Translations under genes and position numbers: made by a program | Assembly: GCF_013377085.1 (NCBI RefSeq) | Contig: NZ_JACAAX010000013.1 | Span: 62,001-126,000, forward strand | DNA: 64,000 bases | From: Rhodoplanes sp. | GTDB taxonomy: Bacteria > Pseudomonadota > Alphaproteobacteria > Rhizobiales > Xanthobacteraceae | Reading direction: 5' to 3' | Part shown: positions 18,745-27,717 of the stretch, piece after piece | How positions within the stretch are numbered: position 1 is the stretch's first letter | How the letters are laid out: each line of letters starts with the position of its first letter | Notes under the pieces: generated by a model | Databases searched by the model: none | What the model was told of the DNA's origin: nothing | The model's input: the letters and a program-made list of their open reading frames with translations, nothing else

Positions 18745-19461
18745 GTGGTCCCCGGCGCGTCGGCTGCGGCCGGCGCGCCCGACTTGCGACAGGCGTTGGA
18801 CCTGATGTCGACCGAGGGATTCTGGCAGCGTTTCTACGCCCCCGACGAGGTGCGAGAGCCGCCCTATGTCGACCGCTATCCGGCCCGCGTCGCCGCGGAC
18901 CGGATCCTCGATCTGCCGCTGCGGGTGCTGCCGGAAGGCGACCGCGCCGTCGCCTCGATCATCATCAACCAGGCCTCGTTCGCCGTGGTCGACTGGTTCG
19001 CCGACGCGATCGCGGCGCAGGCCCGCGACCTCGCTCCGGACGTGGTCGTCGGCCTGCCGACCCTCGGGCTGACGCTCGCGCCCCGTGTCGCGCAGCGCCT
19101 CGGCTTCGAGAATTACGTCGCGATGGGGTACTCGCGGAAATTCTGGTACGACGAGGCGCTCTCCGAGACGGTGTCGTCCGTCACCACGCCGAACCAGGCC
19201 AAGCGCCTCTATCTCGATCCCAATCTGGTGCCGCGCCTGAAGGGCCGCCGGGTCGTGATCGTCGACGATGTGGTGTCGCGTGGCACCACCGTCATGGCCG
19301 CCCGGCGCCTGCTCGGCAGCATCGGCATCGAGACCACCGCAGCCCTCACCGTCATGGCGCAGACCGAGCGCTGGCGAACTGCGCTGAACGGGCTTGAGCT
19401 GCGCGCCGTGTTCACGTCGCCCGCCTTCGAGCGCCGTGCCGAGGGGTGGTGGCCGATCTGA
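18745..19461 (+). CDS. Phosphoribosyltransferase-family protein in the hopanoid locus
   Basis: This is a type I PRTase-like protein of 238 residues. The PRPP-binding loop is clear: RRVVIVDDVVSRGTTVM, loop residues about 172-182. Upstream, VVVGLPTLGLTLAPRVAQRL resembles the pyrophosphate loop. The likely start is GTG 18745, eight bases after a GGAG site that lies within the end of hpnH; an ATG at 18805 is the alternative. Tight coupling to hpnH suggests a job in hopanoid side-chain or adenine handling. HpnG, the nucleosidase/phosphorylase that normally releases adenine from adenosylhopane, is not in this region. PRTases act on free bases with PRPP, so adenine salvage after side-chain cleavage is one possibility; a direct replacement of HpnG would be new. 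Both are inference. Confidence 0.75.
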   Translation: MVPGASAAAGAPDLRQALDLMSTEGFWQRFYAPDEVREPPYVDRYPARVAADRILDLPLRVLPEGDRAVASIIINQASFAVVDWFADAIAAQARDLAPDVVVGLPTLGLTLAPRVAQRLGFENYVAMGYSRKFWYDEALSETVSSVTTPNQAKRLYLDPNLVPRLKGRRVVIVDDVVSRGTTVMAARRLLGSIGIETTAALTVMAQTERWRTALNGLELRAVFTSPAFERRAEGWWPI

Positions 19462-19482
19462 CGGCTGCAGGCCTCCTCCTTC

Positions 19483-19577
19483 GTCATTGCCGGGCTCGAC
19501 CCGGCAATCCATCTCACGAACAGGAGGCCAATTGGTTTTTTCGAAGATGGATACGCGGGTCGAGCCCGCGTATGACG
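19483..19577. repeat. Intergenic palindromic repeat, copy 3
   Basis: Two perfect hairpins lie in the convergent gap between the phosphoribosyltransferase gene and shc. The first pairs ATTGCCGGG (19486-19494) with CCCGGCAAT (19500-19508). The second pairs ATACGCGGG (19551-19559) with CCCGCGTAT (19565-19573). Each has a five-base loop, CTCGA or TCGAG. The first matches the commonest alphaproteobacterial form of this element. Confidence 0.85.
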
Positions 19578-19623
19578 GGTCGGAGTGCGTGACGGCCGGT
19601 ATCGGCCGTCCGCCGCCTCCGCC

Positions 19624-21606
19624 TCACATCCCGAACGCCACCCGGGGATCGTTGGCGCGCTTGAGGTTGCGGTAGCGCGCTATCGCCCACAGCGGGAAGA
19701 ACTTCCGGTAGCCGTGGTAGCGCAGATAGAACACCCGCGGGAATCCGGTCGCGGTGTAGCGCTCCTCGTCCCACAGACCGTCCGGCGCCTGGGTGCGGGC
19801 CAGATAGGCGACGCCGCGCTCGACGGCCGGATGATCGACCTCGCCGGCGGCCATCAGGCCGAGCAGCGCCCAGGCGGTCTGCGAGGCGGTGCTGGGCGCC
19901 GGCTCGAAGCCGCGATAGTCGAGCTTGTAGCTGGTGCCGTCCTCGCCCCAGCCGCCGTCGACGTTCTGGATGCGGATCAGCCAGTCGGCCGCCTTGCGCA
20001 TCGCCGGATCGTCGCGCCCGAGCCCGGCGGCGTTGAGGGCGCACAGCACCGACCAGGTGCCGTAGACGTAATTGAGCCCCCAGCGGCCATACCAGCTCCC
20101 TTCGGCGAGCTGCGTCTTGCGCAGATAGTCGACACCGCGCGCCATCGGGGCGCTGGTCTGCAGCGTGTCGCCGAGCTGCGCCAGCATGGAGACGCAACGC
20201 GCCGCCACGTCCTCGGTCGGCGGATCGAGCAGCGCGCCGTGGTCGGAGAACGGGATGTTGTTGAGATACGTGTAGGAGTTGTCTGCGTCGAACGCCGCCC
20301 AGCCGCCGTCGCGGCTCTGCAGGCCGAGCACCCATTCGCGGGCGCGGTCGATCGCGATGTCGAAGCGCTGGTCCCCACCCGCAGCCTGGCGGGCGCGGTC
20401 CATCGCCATCACCACGACGGCGGTGTCGTCGAGGTCCGGATAGTGGGCGTTGGCGTACTGGAACGCCCAGCCGCCGGGCCGGACATCCGGCTTGGTCACG
20501 GCCCAGTCACCCGCGAGATCGAGCACCTGGAGGGGCTTCAGCCAGTCGAGGCCCTTGTTGGTCTTGGCGACGGCCGTCTCGCCGCCGGCCTCGAGCAGGG
20601 CGTGGCAGGTCAGCGCCGTATCCCACACGGGCGAGACGCAGGGCTGGCAATAGGCCTCCTCGTCGCCGACGACGAGGAGCTTCTCGATCGAGCGGCGGGC
20701 GACGGCCCGCTCCGGGTATTCGGGCGGGAAGCCGAGCACGTCGAACATCATCACCGAGTTGGCCATCGGCGGATAGATCGCCCCGAGACCGTCCTCGCCG
20801 TTCAGCCGCTCGCGCACGAAGGCGAGCGCCGCCTCGATGGCGCGCTTGCGTGGCCCCCGCGGCATCAGCGGGTCGAGCGCGCGCAGCGCCATGTCGATGC
20901 CGCGGAACAGCAGGAACCACGACCACCTCTGGTGTGGCGCCTTGGCGGGCGGCCCGACCGTCGCGGGCGGCTCGACGAACAGCTCGTCGACCGTGATGCC
21001 GCGCGGATTGCGGGCCTTGGGCTTCAGGGTCTGCAGCACCAGCAGCGGCACGATGGTGGTGCGCGCCCAGTAGGAGATCTTCCAGATGGTGAACGGCGAC
21101 CAGTGCGGCAGGAAGATGATCTCGGGCGGCATCACCGGCACGGCGCGCCACGGGATCACGCCGTAGAGGGCGAGCTGGATGCGGGTGAACACGTTGACGC
21201 GCGCGCCGCCGCCATGCGCCAGGATCGCCTCGCGGGCACGCCGCATATGGGGGGCGTCGGGCGAGTCGCCGATCATCTTCAGGGCGAAGTACGCCTTCAC
21301 GCTGGCGCTGATGTCGAAGTCGCCGTCCTTGAACAGCGGCCAGCCGCCGTGGTCGCCCTGGATGCGGCGCAGATAGACGCCGATCTTGCGCTCCAGTTCC
21401 AGGTCCGGCGTCTCGCCGAGATGATGCACCAGCAGCACGTATTCGGACGGGATGGTGGCGTCCGCCTCGAGCTCGAATACCCAGTGCCCGTCGGCCTGCT
21501 GCCAGGCGAGGAGCGCGTCGGTCGCCTTCTGGATGTGCGTCTCCAGGGCGCCCATCAGGGGCGAGCTGGACGCCGGCGTGGCCGACAGGGTGGTGACGTC
21601 TCTCAT
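19624..21606 (-). CDS. shc: Squalene-hopene cyclase (HpnF)
   Basis: This monotopic membrane enzyme cyclises squalene to hopene/diplopterol. The protein has 660 residues, the normal size. The catalytic DXDD motif is DLDD at residues 391-394. Several QW-type repeats are visible, for example QGDHGGWPLF, QSRDGGWAAFD, QNVDGGWGED and QAPDGLWDE. The start is ATG 21606. The gene is the last of a leftward hpnC-hpnD-hpnE-shc run and lies 31 bases after hpnE, so it is very probably in the same operon. Confidence 0.96.
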   Translation of the reverse strand: MRDVTTLSATPASSSPLMGALETHIQKATDALLAWQQADGHWVFELEADATIPSEYVLLVHHLGETPDLELERKIGVYLRRIQGDHGGWPLFKDGDFDISASVKAYFALKMIGDSPDAPHMRRAREAILAHGGGARVNVFTRIQLALYGVIPWRAVPVMPPEIIFLPHWSPFTIWKISYWARTTIVPLLVLQTLKPKARNPRGITVDELFVEPPATVGPPAKAPHQRWSWFLLFRGIDMALRALDPLMPRGPRKRAIEAALAFVRERLNGEDGLGAIYPPMANSVMMFDVLGFPPEYPERAVARRSIEKLLVVGDEEAYCQPCVSPVWDTALTCHALLEAGGETAVAKTNKGLDWLKPLQVLDLAGDWAVTKPDVRPGGWAFQYANAHYPDLDDTAVVVMAMDRARQAAGGDQRFDIAIDRAREWVLGLQSRDGGWAAFDADNSYTYLNNIPFSDHGALLDPPTEDVAARCVSMLAQLGDTLQTSAPMARGVDYLRKTQLAEGSWYGRWGLNYVYGTWSVLCALNAAGLGRDDPAMRKAADWLIRIQNVDGGWGEDGTSYKLDYRGFEPAPSTASQTAWALLGLMAAGEVDHPAVERGVAYLARTQAPDGLWDEERYTATGFPRVFYLRYHGYRKFFPLWAIARYRNLKRANDPRVAFGM

Positions 21607-21637
21607 CGAACCTGCTCTCGTCGTCGGTCTGGTCGGG

Positions 21638-22870
21638 TCACATCAGCGCGGCGGCGGCGTTGCCGGACCGGATCGCGCCCTCGATCGTGGACGGCAGTCC
21701 GGTGGCGGTCCAGTCACCGGCCAGCACGAGGTTTTTCCACGCGGTGCTCGGGCCGGGGCGACGCGCGTTCTGCTCCGGTGTCGCCGCGAAGGTGGCGCGG
21801 CGCTCGCGCACGATCTGCCAGGGCGGCATCTCGCCGGTGAGGCCCGTGACGGCGCAGACCTCGCCCCAGATCGTCTCGGCGAGCTTTTCGCGCGGCTCTT
21901 TCATGAACCGGTCGGCATTGCTGGTCGTCACCGAGACGCGATCCGGGAAGACGAAGATCCATTCGGTGGTGCCGCCCAGGACGCCGGTCAGCGCCGGCGT
22001 ACCCGCAGGCGCCACGGCGCGGAAATGCGTGTTGAGGATCGAGCGGAACGCGGTCGGGCCGCTGACGCCCGGCACCAGCGCGGTCGCGGCCCAGGCCGGC
22101 ACGGCCAGGATCACGGCGTCGTCCGCCGAGAGATCGATGCGATCGCCGCCGAAGTCGAGGGCGACCACCCGCTCGCCCTCCAGCACCAGCGCGCGCAGCT
22201 CGTGGTCGAGGCGCACCGCGACGCCGCGGTCGCGCAGCATCGCCACGGCCGGCTCGACGAACACGGTGCCGAGCCCGTCGCGGGCGATGCGCGGCCGGCA
22301 CGCCTCGCCGCCGACCGCGAGCGTCTCGCGGACGATGTTGCGGGCCAGCAGGGCGGACGATTCCGGCGGGGAGGTGTTGAGGGCGGCCACCATCAGGGGC
22401 TCGATCAGCCGGTCGTAGAGCGTGCCCGTGCAGGCGATCACCTCGCCGAGCGGCCGGTCGGACGCGACCAGGATTTTCGCCAGCCCCAGATAGTCGCGCC
22501 AGGTCGTGTCGGGCACGCGCCATGCTGGATCGAAGATCCACCACGGGATTCGGCCGTCGCTGATCCGGATCCGCCAGCCCTTGCGGCTGCGCAGGTCGTG
22601 GAAGGCGAACTCCGCCGCGTCCGGGCCGGTGAGCCGGTGCTCCGTCCCGATCGCCCGCGCATAGTCGTGCGCCGCGCGGTTGCCCGACAGCAGCAGGTGG
22701 TTGCCGTTGTCGATGAGGAGGCCGGTGGCGTGGTCGTGATAGGAGCGGCAGCGGCCACCCGCATAGGCCGTGCCCTCGTGCACGGCAACGGTGCGGCCGG
22801 CACCGGACAGGCGCACCGCGGCGGCGAGGCCGGCGAGGCCGGCCCCGATGATGTGAACCGTGCCGGTCAT
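21638..22870 (-). CDS. hpnE: Hydroxysqualene dehydroxylase HpnE
   Basis: This FAD-dependent amine-oxidase-like enzyme reduces hydroxysqualene to squalene, the last step of the HpnCDE route. The protein has 410 residues. The N-terminal dinucleotide-binding motif is VHIIGAGLAGLAAAVRLSGA, followed by GGRCRSYHDH. The C-terminal FAD contact is LVLAGDWTATGLPSTIEGA. The ATG at 22870 shares one base with the hpnD stop, so the two genes are translationally coupled. Order and overlaps match the classic hopanoid operon. Confidence 0.94.
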   Translation of the reverse strand: MTGTVHIIGAGLAGLAAAVRLSGAGRTVAVHEGTAYAGGRCRSYHDHATGLLIDNGNHLLLSGNRAAHDYARAIGTEHRLTGPDAAEFAFHDLRSRKGWRIRISDGRIPWWIFDPAWRVPDTTWRDYLGLAKILVASDRPLGEVIACTGTLYDRLIEPLMVAALNTSPPESSALLARNIVRETLAVGGEACRPRIARDGLGTVFVEPAVAMLRDRGVAVRLDHELRALVLEGERVVALDFGGDRIDLSADDAVILAVPAWAATALVPGVSGPTAFRSILNTHFRAVAPAGTPALTGVLGGTTEWIFVFPDRVSVTTSNADRFMKEPREKLAETIWGEVCAVTGLTGEMPPWQIVRERRATFAATPEQNARRPGPSTAWKNLVLAGDWTATGLPSTIEGAIRSGNAAAALM

Positions 22871-23718
22871 CACACGAATCCGTACTGCAGCACGACCAGC
22901 AGCAGCGACAGCTTGTTGACGCGCACCGGTTCGCGCGGCGGGGCGAAGCCGCGCACCGCGAGGTCGTCCAGGATGGCGCGGTAGACCTTGCCCATGATGC
23001 GCGGCGCCCGCACCATCCAGCGCGGCGAGCCGTCCATCACCGCGTCGGCCTTCTCGAAATGGTCGCGGGCGCGCTCGATCAGCGCGGCGCCGACCTGGCC
23101 GAGGGCCGGGTGGGCGGCGACGGCGCAGGGGTCGGTCGTCTCGATCCCGGCCCGGTGCAGCAGCTCGCGCGGCAGATAGAGCCGGCCGTTCTCGGCATCC
23201 TCGTCGATGTCGCGCAGGATGTTGGTGATCTGCAAGGCGCGGCCGAGATGGTGGGCGAGGCGCTCGCCGTCCGGCTCGCCCATGCCGAAAGCCTTGACCG
23301 AGAGACGGCCGACCGCGCTCGCGACGCGGTCGCAGTAGAGGTCGAAGGTGGCGAGGTCGGGGGCGCGGATGTCCTCGGCCGCGTCCATCTCCATGCCCTC
23401 GATGATGGCGATGAAGTCCTCCTGGCGGAGCGAGAACTCGCCGATCGCCTGGGCGAGGCCGCGATGCTCGGGCGCGACCCGCCCCGCATAGACGGCATCG
23501 AGCTCGTGCCGCCACCGCTCAAGCCCGGCGAGCCGCTCGGCGCGCGGCGCGGCCGAGTCGGCGATGTCGTCGACATGCCGGCAGAACGAGTAGATTTCGA
23601 ACATGCCGTCGCGGCGGGCCCGCGGCAGCATCCGCATGGCGAGGTAGAACGAGCTTCCGGCGGCGCGACGCGACGCAAGTGGTTCTGGTTCTTCGGCTTG
23701 AACGGCGAGCTGGGTCAT
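22870..23718 (-). CDS. hpnD: Presqualene diphosphate synthase HpnD
   Basis: HpnD condenses two farnesyl diphosphates to presqualene diphosphate. It is a 282-residue trans-isoprenyl transferase. The two Mg-binding aspartate motifs are DDIAD (residues 50-54) and DIDED (170-174), the latter in ILRDIDEDAENGRLYLP. The start is ATG 23718. It lies 24 bases after the hpnC stop and overlaps hpnE by one base. Confidence 0.95.
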   Translation of the reverse strand: MTQLAVQAEEPEPLASRRAAGSSFYLAMRMLPRARRDGMFEIYSFCRHVDDIADSAAPRAERLAGLERWRHELDAVYAGRVAPEHRGLAQAIGEFSLRQEDFIAIIEGMEMDAAEDIRAPDLATFDLYCDRVASAVGRLSVKAFGMGEPDGERLAHHLGRALQITNILRDIDEDAENGRLYLPRELLHRAGIETTDPCAVAAHPALGQVGAALIERARDHFEKADAVMDGSPRWMVRAPRIMGKVYRAILDDLAVRGFAPPREPVRVNKLSLLLVVLQYGFV

Positions 23719-23742
23719 GGCTGACGTCGCTGGTTCACGGGA

Positions 23743-24624
23743 TCAGTCGCGCACGGTGGCAGCCGCGGCGACGGGCGGGCGCGCAAAGCGCCCGAGCAGG
23801 CCTTTGATGACGCCGACGAGGCCGGTCACGGCGACCTGCGGCTTGCCCAGATGGACCCGCTCGGACAGCGGGTCGCGCACCTTCAGCAGGCCGGTCAGCC
23901 GCTCGGCCAGCGCCTGGATGACGGCGACCTCGAGGGCGAGCCGGCGGTCGCGGATCAGCGACGAGAACACCCGGCTCTGGTCGAGCAGTCCGCCGGTGCG
24001 CTCGGCGAGCGCGGCGATACAGGCGCGCAACGCGGGCGTCGCCCGGTCGGCGCCGAGATCCTCGACCTTGGCGCCATGCGCCGCGAAGGCGTCGAGCGGA
24101 ATGTAGATCCGGTCGAGCGCGCGGTAGTCCTTGGCGCAGTCCTGCAGGTGATTGATGATCTGCAGGGCGGCGCAGAGCTGGTCGTTGGCGTCCCAGGTGG
24201 TGCCGCGCTCGCCGTGCACGTCGAGCACGAAGCGTCCGACCGGCATGGCCGAGTACCGGCAGTAGTCGATCAGGTCGTCGAAATCGCGGTAGCGGCGCTT
24301 GGTGACGTCGAGCCGGAACGCCGTGAGCAGGTCGCGGGCGTGGCGCGGCGACAGCGCCCGGTCGGCGAGCGCGATCTTCAGGGCGACGCCCTGCGGCTCG
24401 CTGCTGCCGCGGCCGAGCAGGCTGTTCTCCAGACGGTCCAGGAGGGCGAGCTTCTCGCCCTCGGCAAGGGTCGGGTGGTCGGCGATATCGTCGGCGACCC
24501 GGACGAACTCGTAGAAGGCGAGGATCGCCGGGCGGTAGCGCGGATGCACGATCCACGACGCGACCGGGAAATTCTCGTCACCCGATCCCTTGCCGGACCG
24601 CAGCTCGGCGGCGGTGCCGGTCAC
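23743..24624 (-). CDS. hpnC: Hydroxysqualene synthase HpnC
   Basis: HpnC converts presqualene diphosphate to hydroxysqualene. The protein is 293 residues if it starts at GTG 24624. The first Asp-rich motif is DDIAD (residues 45-49) after FYEFVRVA; the second is degenerate, NHLQDCAKDY, as is normal for HpnC compared with HpnD. The GTG start was chosen because recognisable HpnC sequence (ENFPVASWIVHPRYRPAI) begins shortly after. Upstream in-frame codons are Arg/Pro-rich and unconserved. The ribosome-binding site is weak. It is the first gene of the hpnCDE-shc operon, so the promoter lies in the 455-base gap to ispA. Confidence 0.93.
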   Translation of the reverse strand: MTGTAAELRSGKGSGDENFPVASWIVHPRYRPAILAFYEFVRVADDIADHPTLAEGEKLALLDRLENSLLGRGSSEPQGVALKIALADRALSPRHARDLLTAFRLDVTKRRYRDFDDLIDYCRYSAMPVGRFVLDVHGERGTTWDANDQLCAALQIINHLQDCAKDYRALDRIYIPLDAFAAHGAKVEDLGADRATPALRACIAALAERTGGLLDQSRVFSSLIRDRRLALEVAVIQALAERLTGLLKVRDPLSERVHLGKPQVAVTGLVGVIKGLLGRFARPPVAAAATVRD

Positions 24625-25079
24625 GACGCGGGTCCGCCAGCCGGCACGACGGTGCCCCGGTCGACCGGGGACCTCGCGGAATGGAACACAGGGGCGAGCA
24701 TCGAGGTCATGGGCGAACGGGCAGGCCCTGGGCTTGTCAAAAACAAAGGCCGCGCGTGGACGCGCGCTTGGCCGCGGAGCGGGCCGGACCCTCGAGGACG
24801 GCGCGCGGGCACGATAACGCAATGTTCGAGTGCCGCAAGCCTCGGAAAGTTCAAAGCATGTGGTTTTGGTCGAGTCAACGCGACGCCCGGCCGGATCGCC
24901 CGGCCGGGCGTCCGGCCGGTATGCCCGGGTGCATGGAACGGCGGGGGAACCGGTTGCCCTCGCGGGCCGTGATGATTAAGCCTGTGTCGAGACGTCCCGT
25001 CATCGGACGGTAGGACCCTGTGCCATGCGGGCGCGGGCGGCCCGGTCCCGACGCACGGGTATCGCGGGGAGAGCCGATC
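24625..25079. other. Divergent intergenic region between hpnC and ispA
   Basis: This is 455 bases without a supported gene. Promoters for the leftward hpnCDE-shc operon and for ispA should be here. Leftward, a TTGACT box near 24870 is followed after 17 bases by TTTGAA, which is a poor -10 box. A short perfect palindrome GCCCGGCCGGGC lies near 24898. No RNA gene or known operator was recognised. Confidence 0.4.
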
Positions 25080-26042
25080 TTGTTGGGTAAGACCAAGCAC
25101 GCCGACGTCGCCAGGGCCGACGCCGGGTTTCCCGAGCGGCTGGATGCCGTAGCGGCCGACACGGAGACGCTGCTCGACAGCCTGCTCGGTGGCGAGCCGG
25201 TGGCGGGCGAGCGGACCCGGCCGGCACGGCTGCTGGAGGCGATGCGCTATGCGAGCCTCGGCGGCGGCAAGCGGTTCCGGCCGTTCCTGGCGGTCGAATC
25301 GGCCGCCTTGTTCGGCGGCGATCGCTCCCGCGCCCTGATGGTCGGGGCGGCCGTGGAGTTCGTCCACTGCTACTCGCTGGTGCACGACGACCTTCCCGCC
25401 ATGGACAATGACGACCTGCGGCGGGGCCGGCCGACCACCCACAAGGCCTTCGACGACGCCACCGCCATCCTGGCCGGCGACGCGCTCCTCACGCTGGCGT
25501 TCGACGTGTTGGGCCGGCCCGAGACCCATCCGGACGCCGCCGTGCGCATCGAGCTGGTGCTGGCACTCGCCCGCGCCTCCGGGCTCGGTGGCATGGTCGG
25601 CGGGCAGATGCTCGATCTCGCCGCCGAGGGCCGGTTTGCCGCCGGCACACCGCAGCCGCTCGACCGGGCCGCGACCGAGACGATGGAATCCATGAAGACC
25701 GGCGCGCTGCTGCGCTTCTCGTGCGTCGGCGGCGCCATCGTGGCGCAGGCCGATGCGGCCGCGCAAGGCGCGCTCGACCGCTACGGCACGGCGATCGGCA
25801 AGGCCTTCCAGGTCGCCGACGACCTCCTCGACGCCGAGGGGGATCCGGCGACGGTGGGCAAGGCGACCAACAAGGACGCGGCTCTCCACAAGGCGACACT
25901 CGTCCGCATCATGGGCATCGACGGCGCCCGCCGGGCGCTCGCCGATCTGGTCGCCGAGGCCGAGGATGCGGTCGCGCCGTTCGGCGCCGAAGCCGACATT
26001 TTGCGTGCCGCGGCGCGGTTCGTCGCGGAACGCAGCCACTGA
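25080..26042 (+). CDS. ispA: Farnesyl diphosphate synthase (IspA-type polyprenyl synthetase)
   Basis: This cytosolic enzyme builds FPP from IPP and DMAPP/GPP and so feeds HpnD next door. The first Asp-rich motif is DDLPAMD (residues 103-109) in SLVHDDLPAMDNDDLRRGRP; the second is DDLLD near residue 245 in KAFQVADDLLDAEGD. The GGGKRFRP substrate motif is at 61-68. The start is uncertain. TTG 25080 lies about nine bases after a GGGGAG site and gives 320 residues. An in-frame GTG at 25020 would add 20 Gly/Arg-rich residues that look non-conserved. GGPP synthase is less likely from the motif context, but product length cannot be proven from sequence. Confidence 0.88.
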   Translation: MLGKTKHADVARADAGFPERLDAVAADTETLLDSLLGGEPVAGERTRPARLLEAMRYASLGGGKRFRPFLAVESAALFGGDRSRALMVGAAVEFVHCYSLVHDDLPAMDNDDLRRGRPTTHKAFDDATAILAGDALLTLAFDVLGRPETHPDAAVRIELVLALARASGLGGMVGGQMLDLAAEGRFAAGTPQPLDRAATETMESMKTGALLRFSCVGGAIVAQADAAAQGALDRYGTAIGKAFQVADDLLDAEGDPATVGKATNKDAALHKATLVRIMGIDGARRALADLVAEAEDAVAPFGAEADILRAAARFVAERSH

Positions 26043-26135
26043 TCGGGTCGTTCCGGGCCGCGATTGCCGGCGGTTCCGGCGAGTTCCGACCTGTCGGAAT
26101 ATGCTTTCTCACACCGGATCCGTTTGATCCCTTCG

Positions 26136-26238
26136 GTCATTCCGGGACGGCGCGGAGCGACGGACCCGGAATCCAGCCACGCCCTCGGCATCCGTCGCTG
26201 GATTCCGGGTTCGTACCTTCGGTGCGCCCCGGAATGAC
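26136..26238. repeat. Intergenic palindromic repeat, copy 4
   Basis: This is a nested inverted repeat in the convergent gap between ispA and the 2-oxoacid oxidoreductase cluster. The outer arms are GTCATTCCGGG (from 26136) and CCCCGGAATGAC (26227-26238). The inner arms are ACCCGGAATCCAG and CTGGATTCCGGGT. It is closely related to copy 1. Confidence 0.85.
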
Positions 26239-26317
26239 GGTGAACTGATCGCTCGGATTCCGTCTCACTGCCGCGGGGCGAGCCCGGCGATGACGACTCG
26301 GCGGGTGTGGGATGTCC

Positions 26318-26875
26318 TCACACCGCCACCGTCTCGCCGAGCGTGTAGCCGACCCGGGCGGCGGCGAGGTTGAGGTCGGCGAAGCGCTCCGGTGTCTCGC
26401 GGCGGATCGCCTCCTCCAGCGAAACAGGGTGGCACAGGCCGGACAACGTCACGAAGGCGCCGAGCGCCACCATGTTGGCGATGCGGGCGTGGCCGGTCGC
26501 CACGGCCCGCGCGGCCAGCGGCAGCCGATGCAGGCGGCCGACATCGCGCACGGCGAGGCGCTCGTCGACCACCACGAGCGCGTCCGGCTTGATGAGCCCG
26601 ATCGAGCGGTCGTAGCCGACCTGGTCGAGCGCGATCAGCGCGTCGAGGCCGGTGACCAGCGGGAAGTCGGACAGATCCTCGCTCACCACCACGTCGGAGT
26701 GGCAGAAGCCGCCGCGCGAGGTCGGCTCGTAGCTCTGCGACTGGGAGGCGCGCCGGCCCTCGATCGCGAAGGCCTCGAACAGGATGCGGGCGCCGAGGAT
26801 GAGGCCCTGGCCGCCGCTGCCGGCGAGGCGGATTTCGCGGCGTTCCATGGTCCGGCGATCGAGCATCTGGGTCAT
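26318..26875 (-). CDS. 2-oxoacid:acceptor oxidoreductase, gamma subunit (KorC/PorC-like)
   Basis: This 185-residue cytoplasmic subunit has the pyruvate ferredoxin/flavodoxin oxidoreductase catalytic-domain fold. The signature REIRLAGSGGQGLILGAR lies near the N-terminus and SQSYEPTSRGGFCHSDVV in the centre. In this enzyme class it contributes to CoA binding and docking of the other subunits. The ATG at 26875 overlaps the beta-subunit stop by four bases. It is the last gene of a leftward cluster ior-kor, and its partners are the next two genes upstream. The 2-oxoacid used is not certain; 2-oxoglutarate-type enzymes are the nearest match by layout. Confidence 0.87.
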   Translation of the reverse strand: MTQMLDRRTMERREIRLAGSGGQGLILGARILFEAFAIEGRRASQSQSYEPTSRGGFCHSDVVVSEDLSDFPLVTGLDALIALDQVGYDRSIGLIKPDALVVVDERLAVRDVGRLHRLPLAARAVATGHARIANMVALGAFVTLSGLCHPVSLEEAIRRETPERFADLNLAAARVGYTLGETVAV

Positions 26876-27717
26876 CGGCCGGCCTCCTTGCGGATCGCTG
26901 CCGCATGCGCCCGCAGGCGTGCGCCGTACTCCGGCAGGTCGCGCTCGACGAACACGCCGGTCGGCAGCGCGTGCGGGCGGAACGGCTGGTCGGTCGCGTC
27001 GCGATGCGAATCGGGCCGCATGTCTGCCTTCTGGCTGAGGATCATCTCTGGCGCCTCGCCGAGGTCGTTCTTGCGGCCATAGATCTCGGTGCAATCCGAC
27101 ATCACCTCGACGAAGGAGAAGCCGGGGTGGCGCAGCGCCCGGGCGATCAGCGTCTTCAGCGCCGGCGCCTGGCGCGTCACCTCGCGGCCGACGAAGCTGG
27201 CGCCGGCGGCTGCCGCGAGCGCGCAGGCGTCGAAGGTCGGCTCGATGGCGCCGGATTGCGTCGTCGAGGTGAAGCGGGTCGCCGCCGTGGTCGGCGAGGC
27301 CTGGCCGCCCGTCATGCCGTAGACCTCGTTGTTCAGCATCAGGCAGGTGAGGTCGAGATTGCGCCGCGCCGCATGGATCAGGTGATTGCCGCCGATGGCG
27401 AGGCAGTCGCCGTCGCCCGTCACCACCACGACGGTGAGGTCGGGGCGGGCGAGCTTGAGGCCGGTCGCGAACGCCAGCGGCCGGCCATGCGTGGTGTGGA
27501 ACGTGTTGGCGTCGATATAGCCGCCGACCCGGCCCGAGCAGCCGATGCCGCACACCACCGCGAGGTCGTCCTTGGCGATGCCGCAGTCGTGCACGGCGGC
27601 GAGCAGCGCATGCAGCGCGATGCCGTGGCCGCAGCCGGGGCACATGAAATGCGGCATGTATTGCAGCCGCAGATAGTCCTTCGGGTCGAAGGATCGGCTC
27701 GGGGCGGCGTCAAGCAT
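26872..27717 (-). CDS. korB: 2-oxoacid:acceptor oxidoreductase, beta subunit (TPP-binding, KorB-like)
   Basis: This 281-residue subunit carries thiamine diphosphate and performs the decarboxylation of the 2-oxoacid (or its reverse). Cluster-binding cysteines occur in FMCPGCGHG and CGIGCSGR. The TPP-Mg motif is VVTGDGDCLAIGGNHLIHA with LNNEVYGMTGGQ after it. The start is ATG 27717; it overlaps the end of the alpha-subunit gene by eight bases. The beta/alpha/gamma arrangement is that of KorAB-type enzymes, which pass electrons to ferredoxin. Confidence 0.92.
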   Translation of the reverse strand: MLDAAPSRSFDPKDYLRLQYMPHFMCPGCGHGIALHALLAAVHDCGIAKDDLAVVCGIGCSGRVGGYIDANTFHTTHGRPLAFATGLKLARPDLTVVVVTGDGDCLAIGGNHLIHAARRNLDLTCLMLNNEVYGMTGGQASPTTAATRFTSTTQSGAIEPTFDACALAAAAGASFVGREVTRQAPALKTLIARALRHPGFSFVEVMSDCTEIYGRKNDLGEAPEMILSQKADMRPDSHRDATDQPFRPHALPTGVFVERDLPEYGARLRAHAAAIRKEAGR

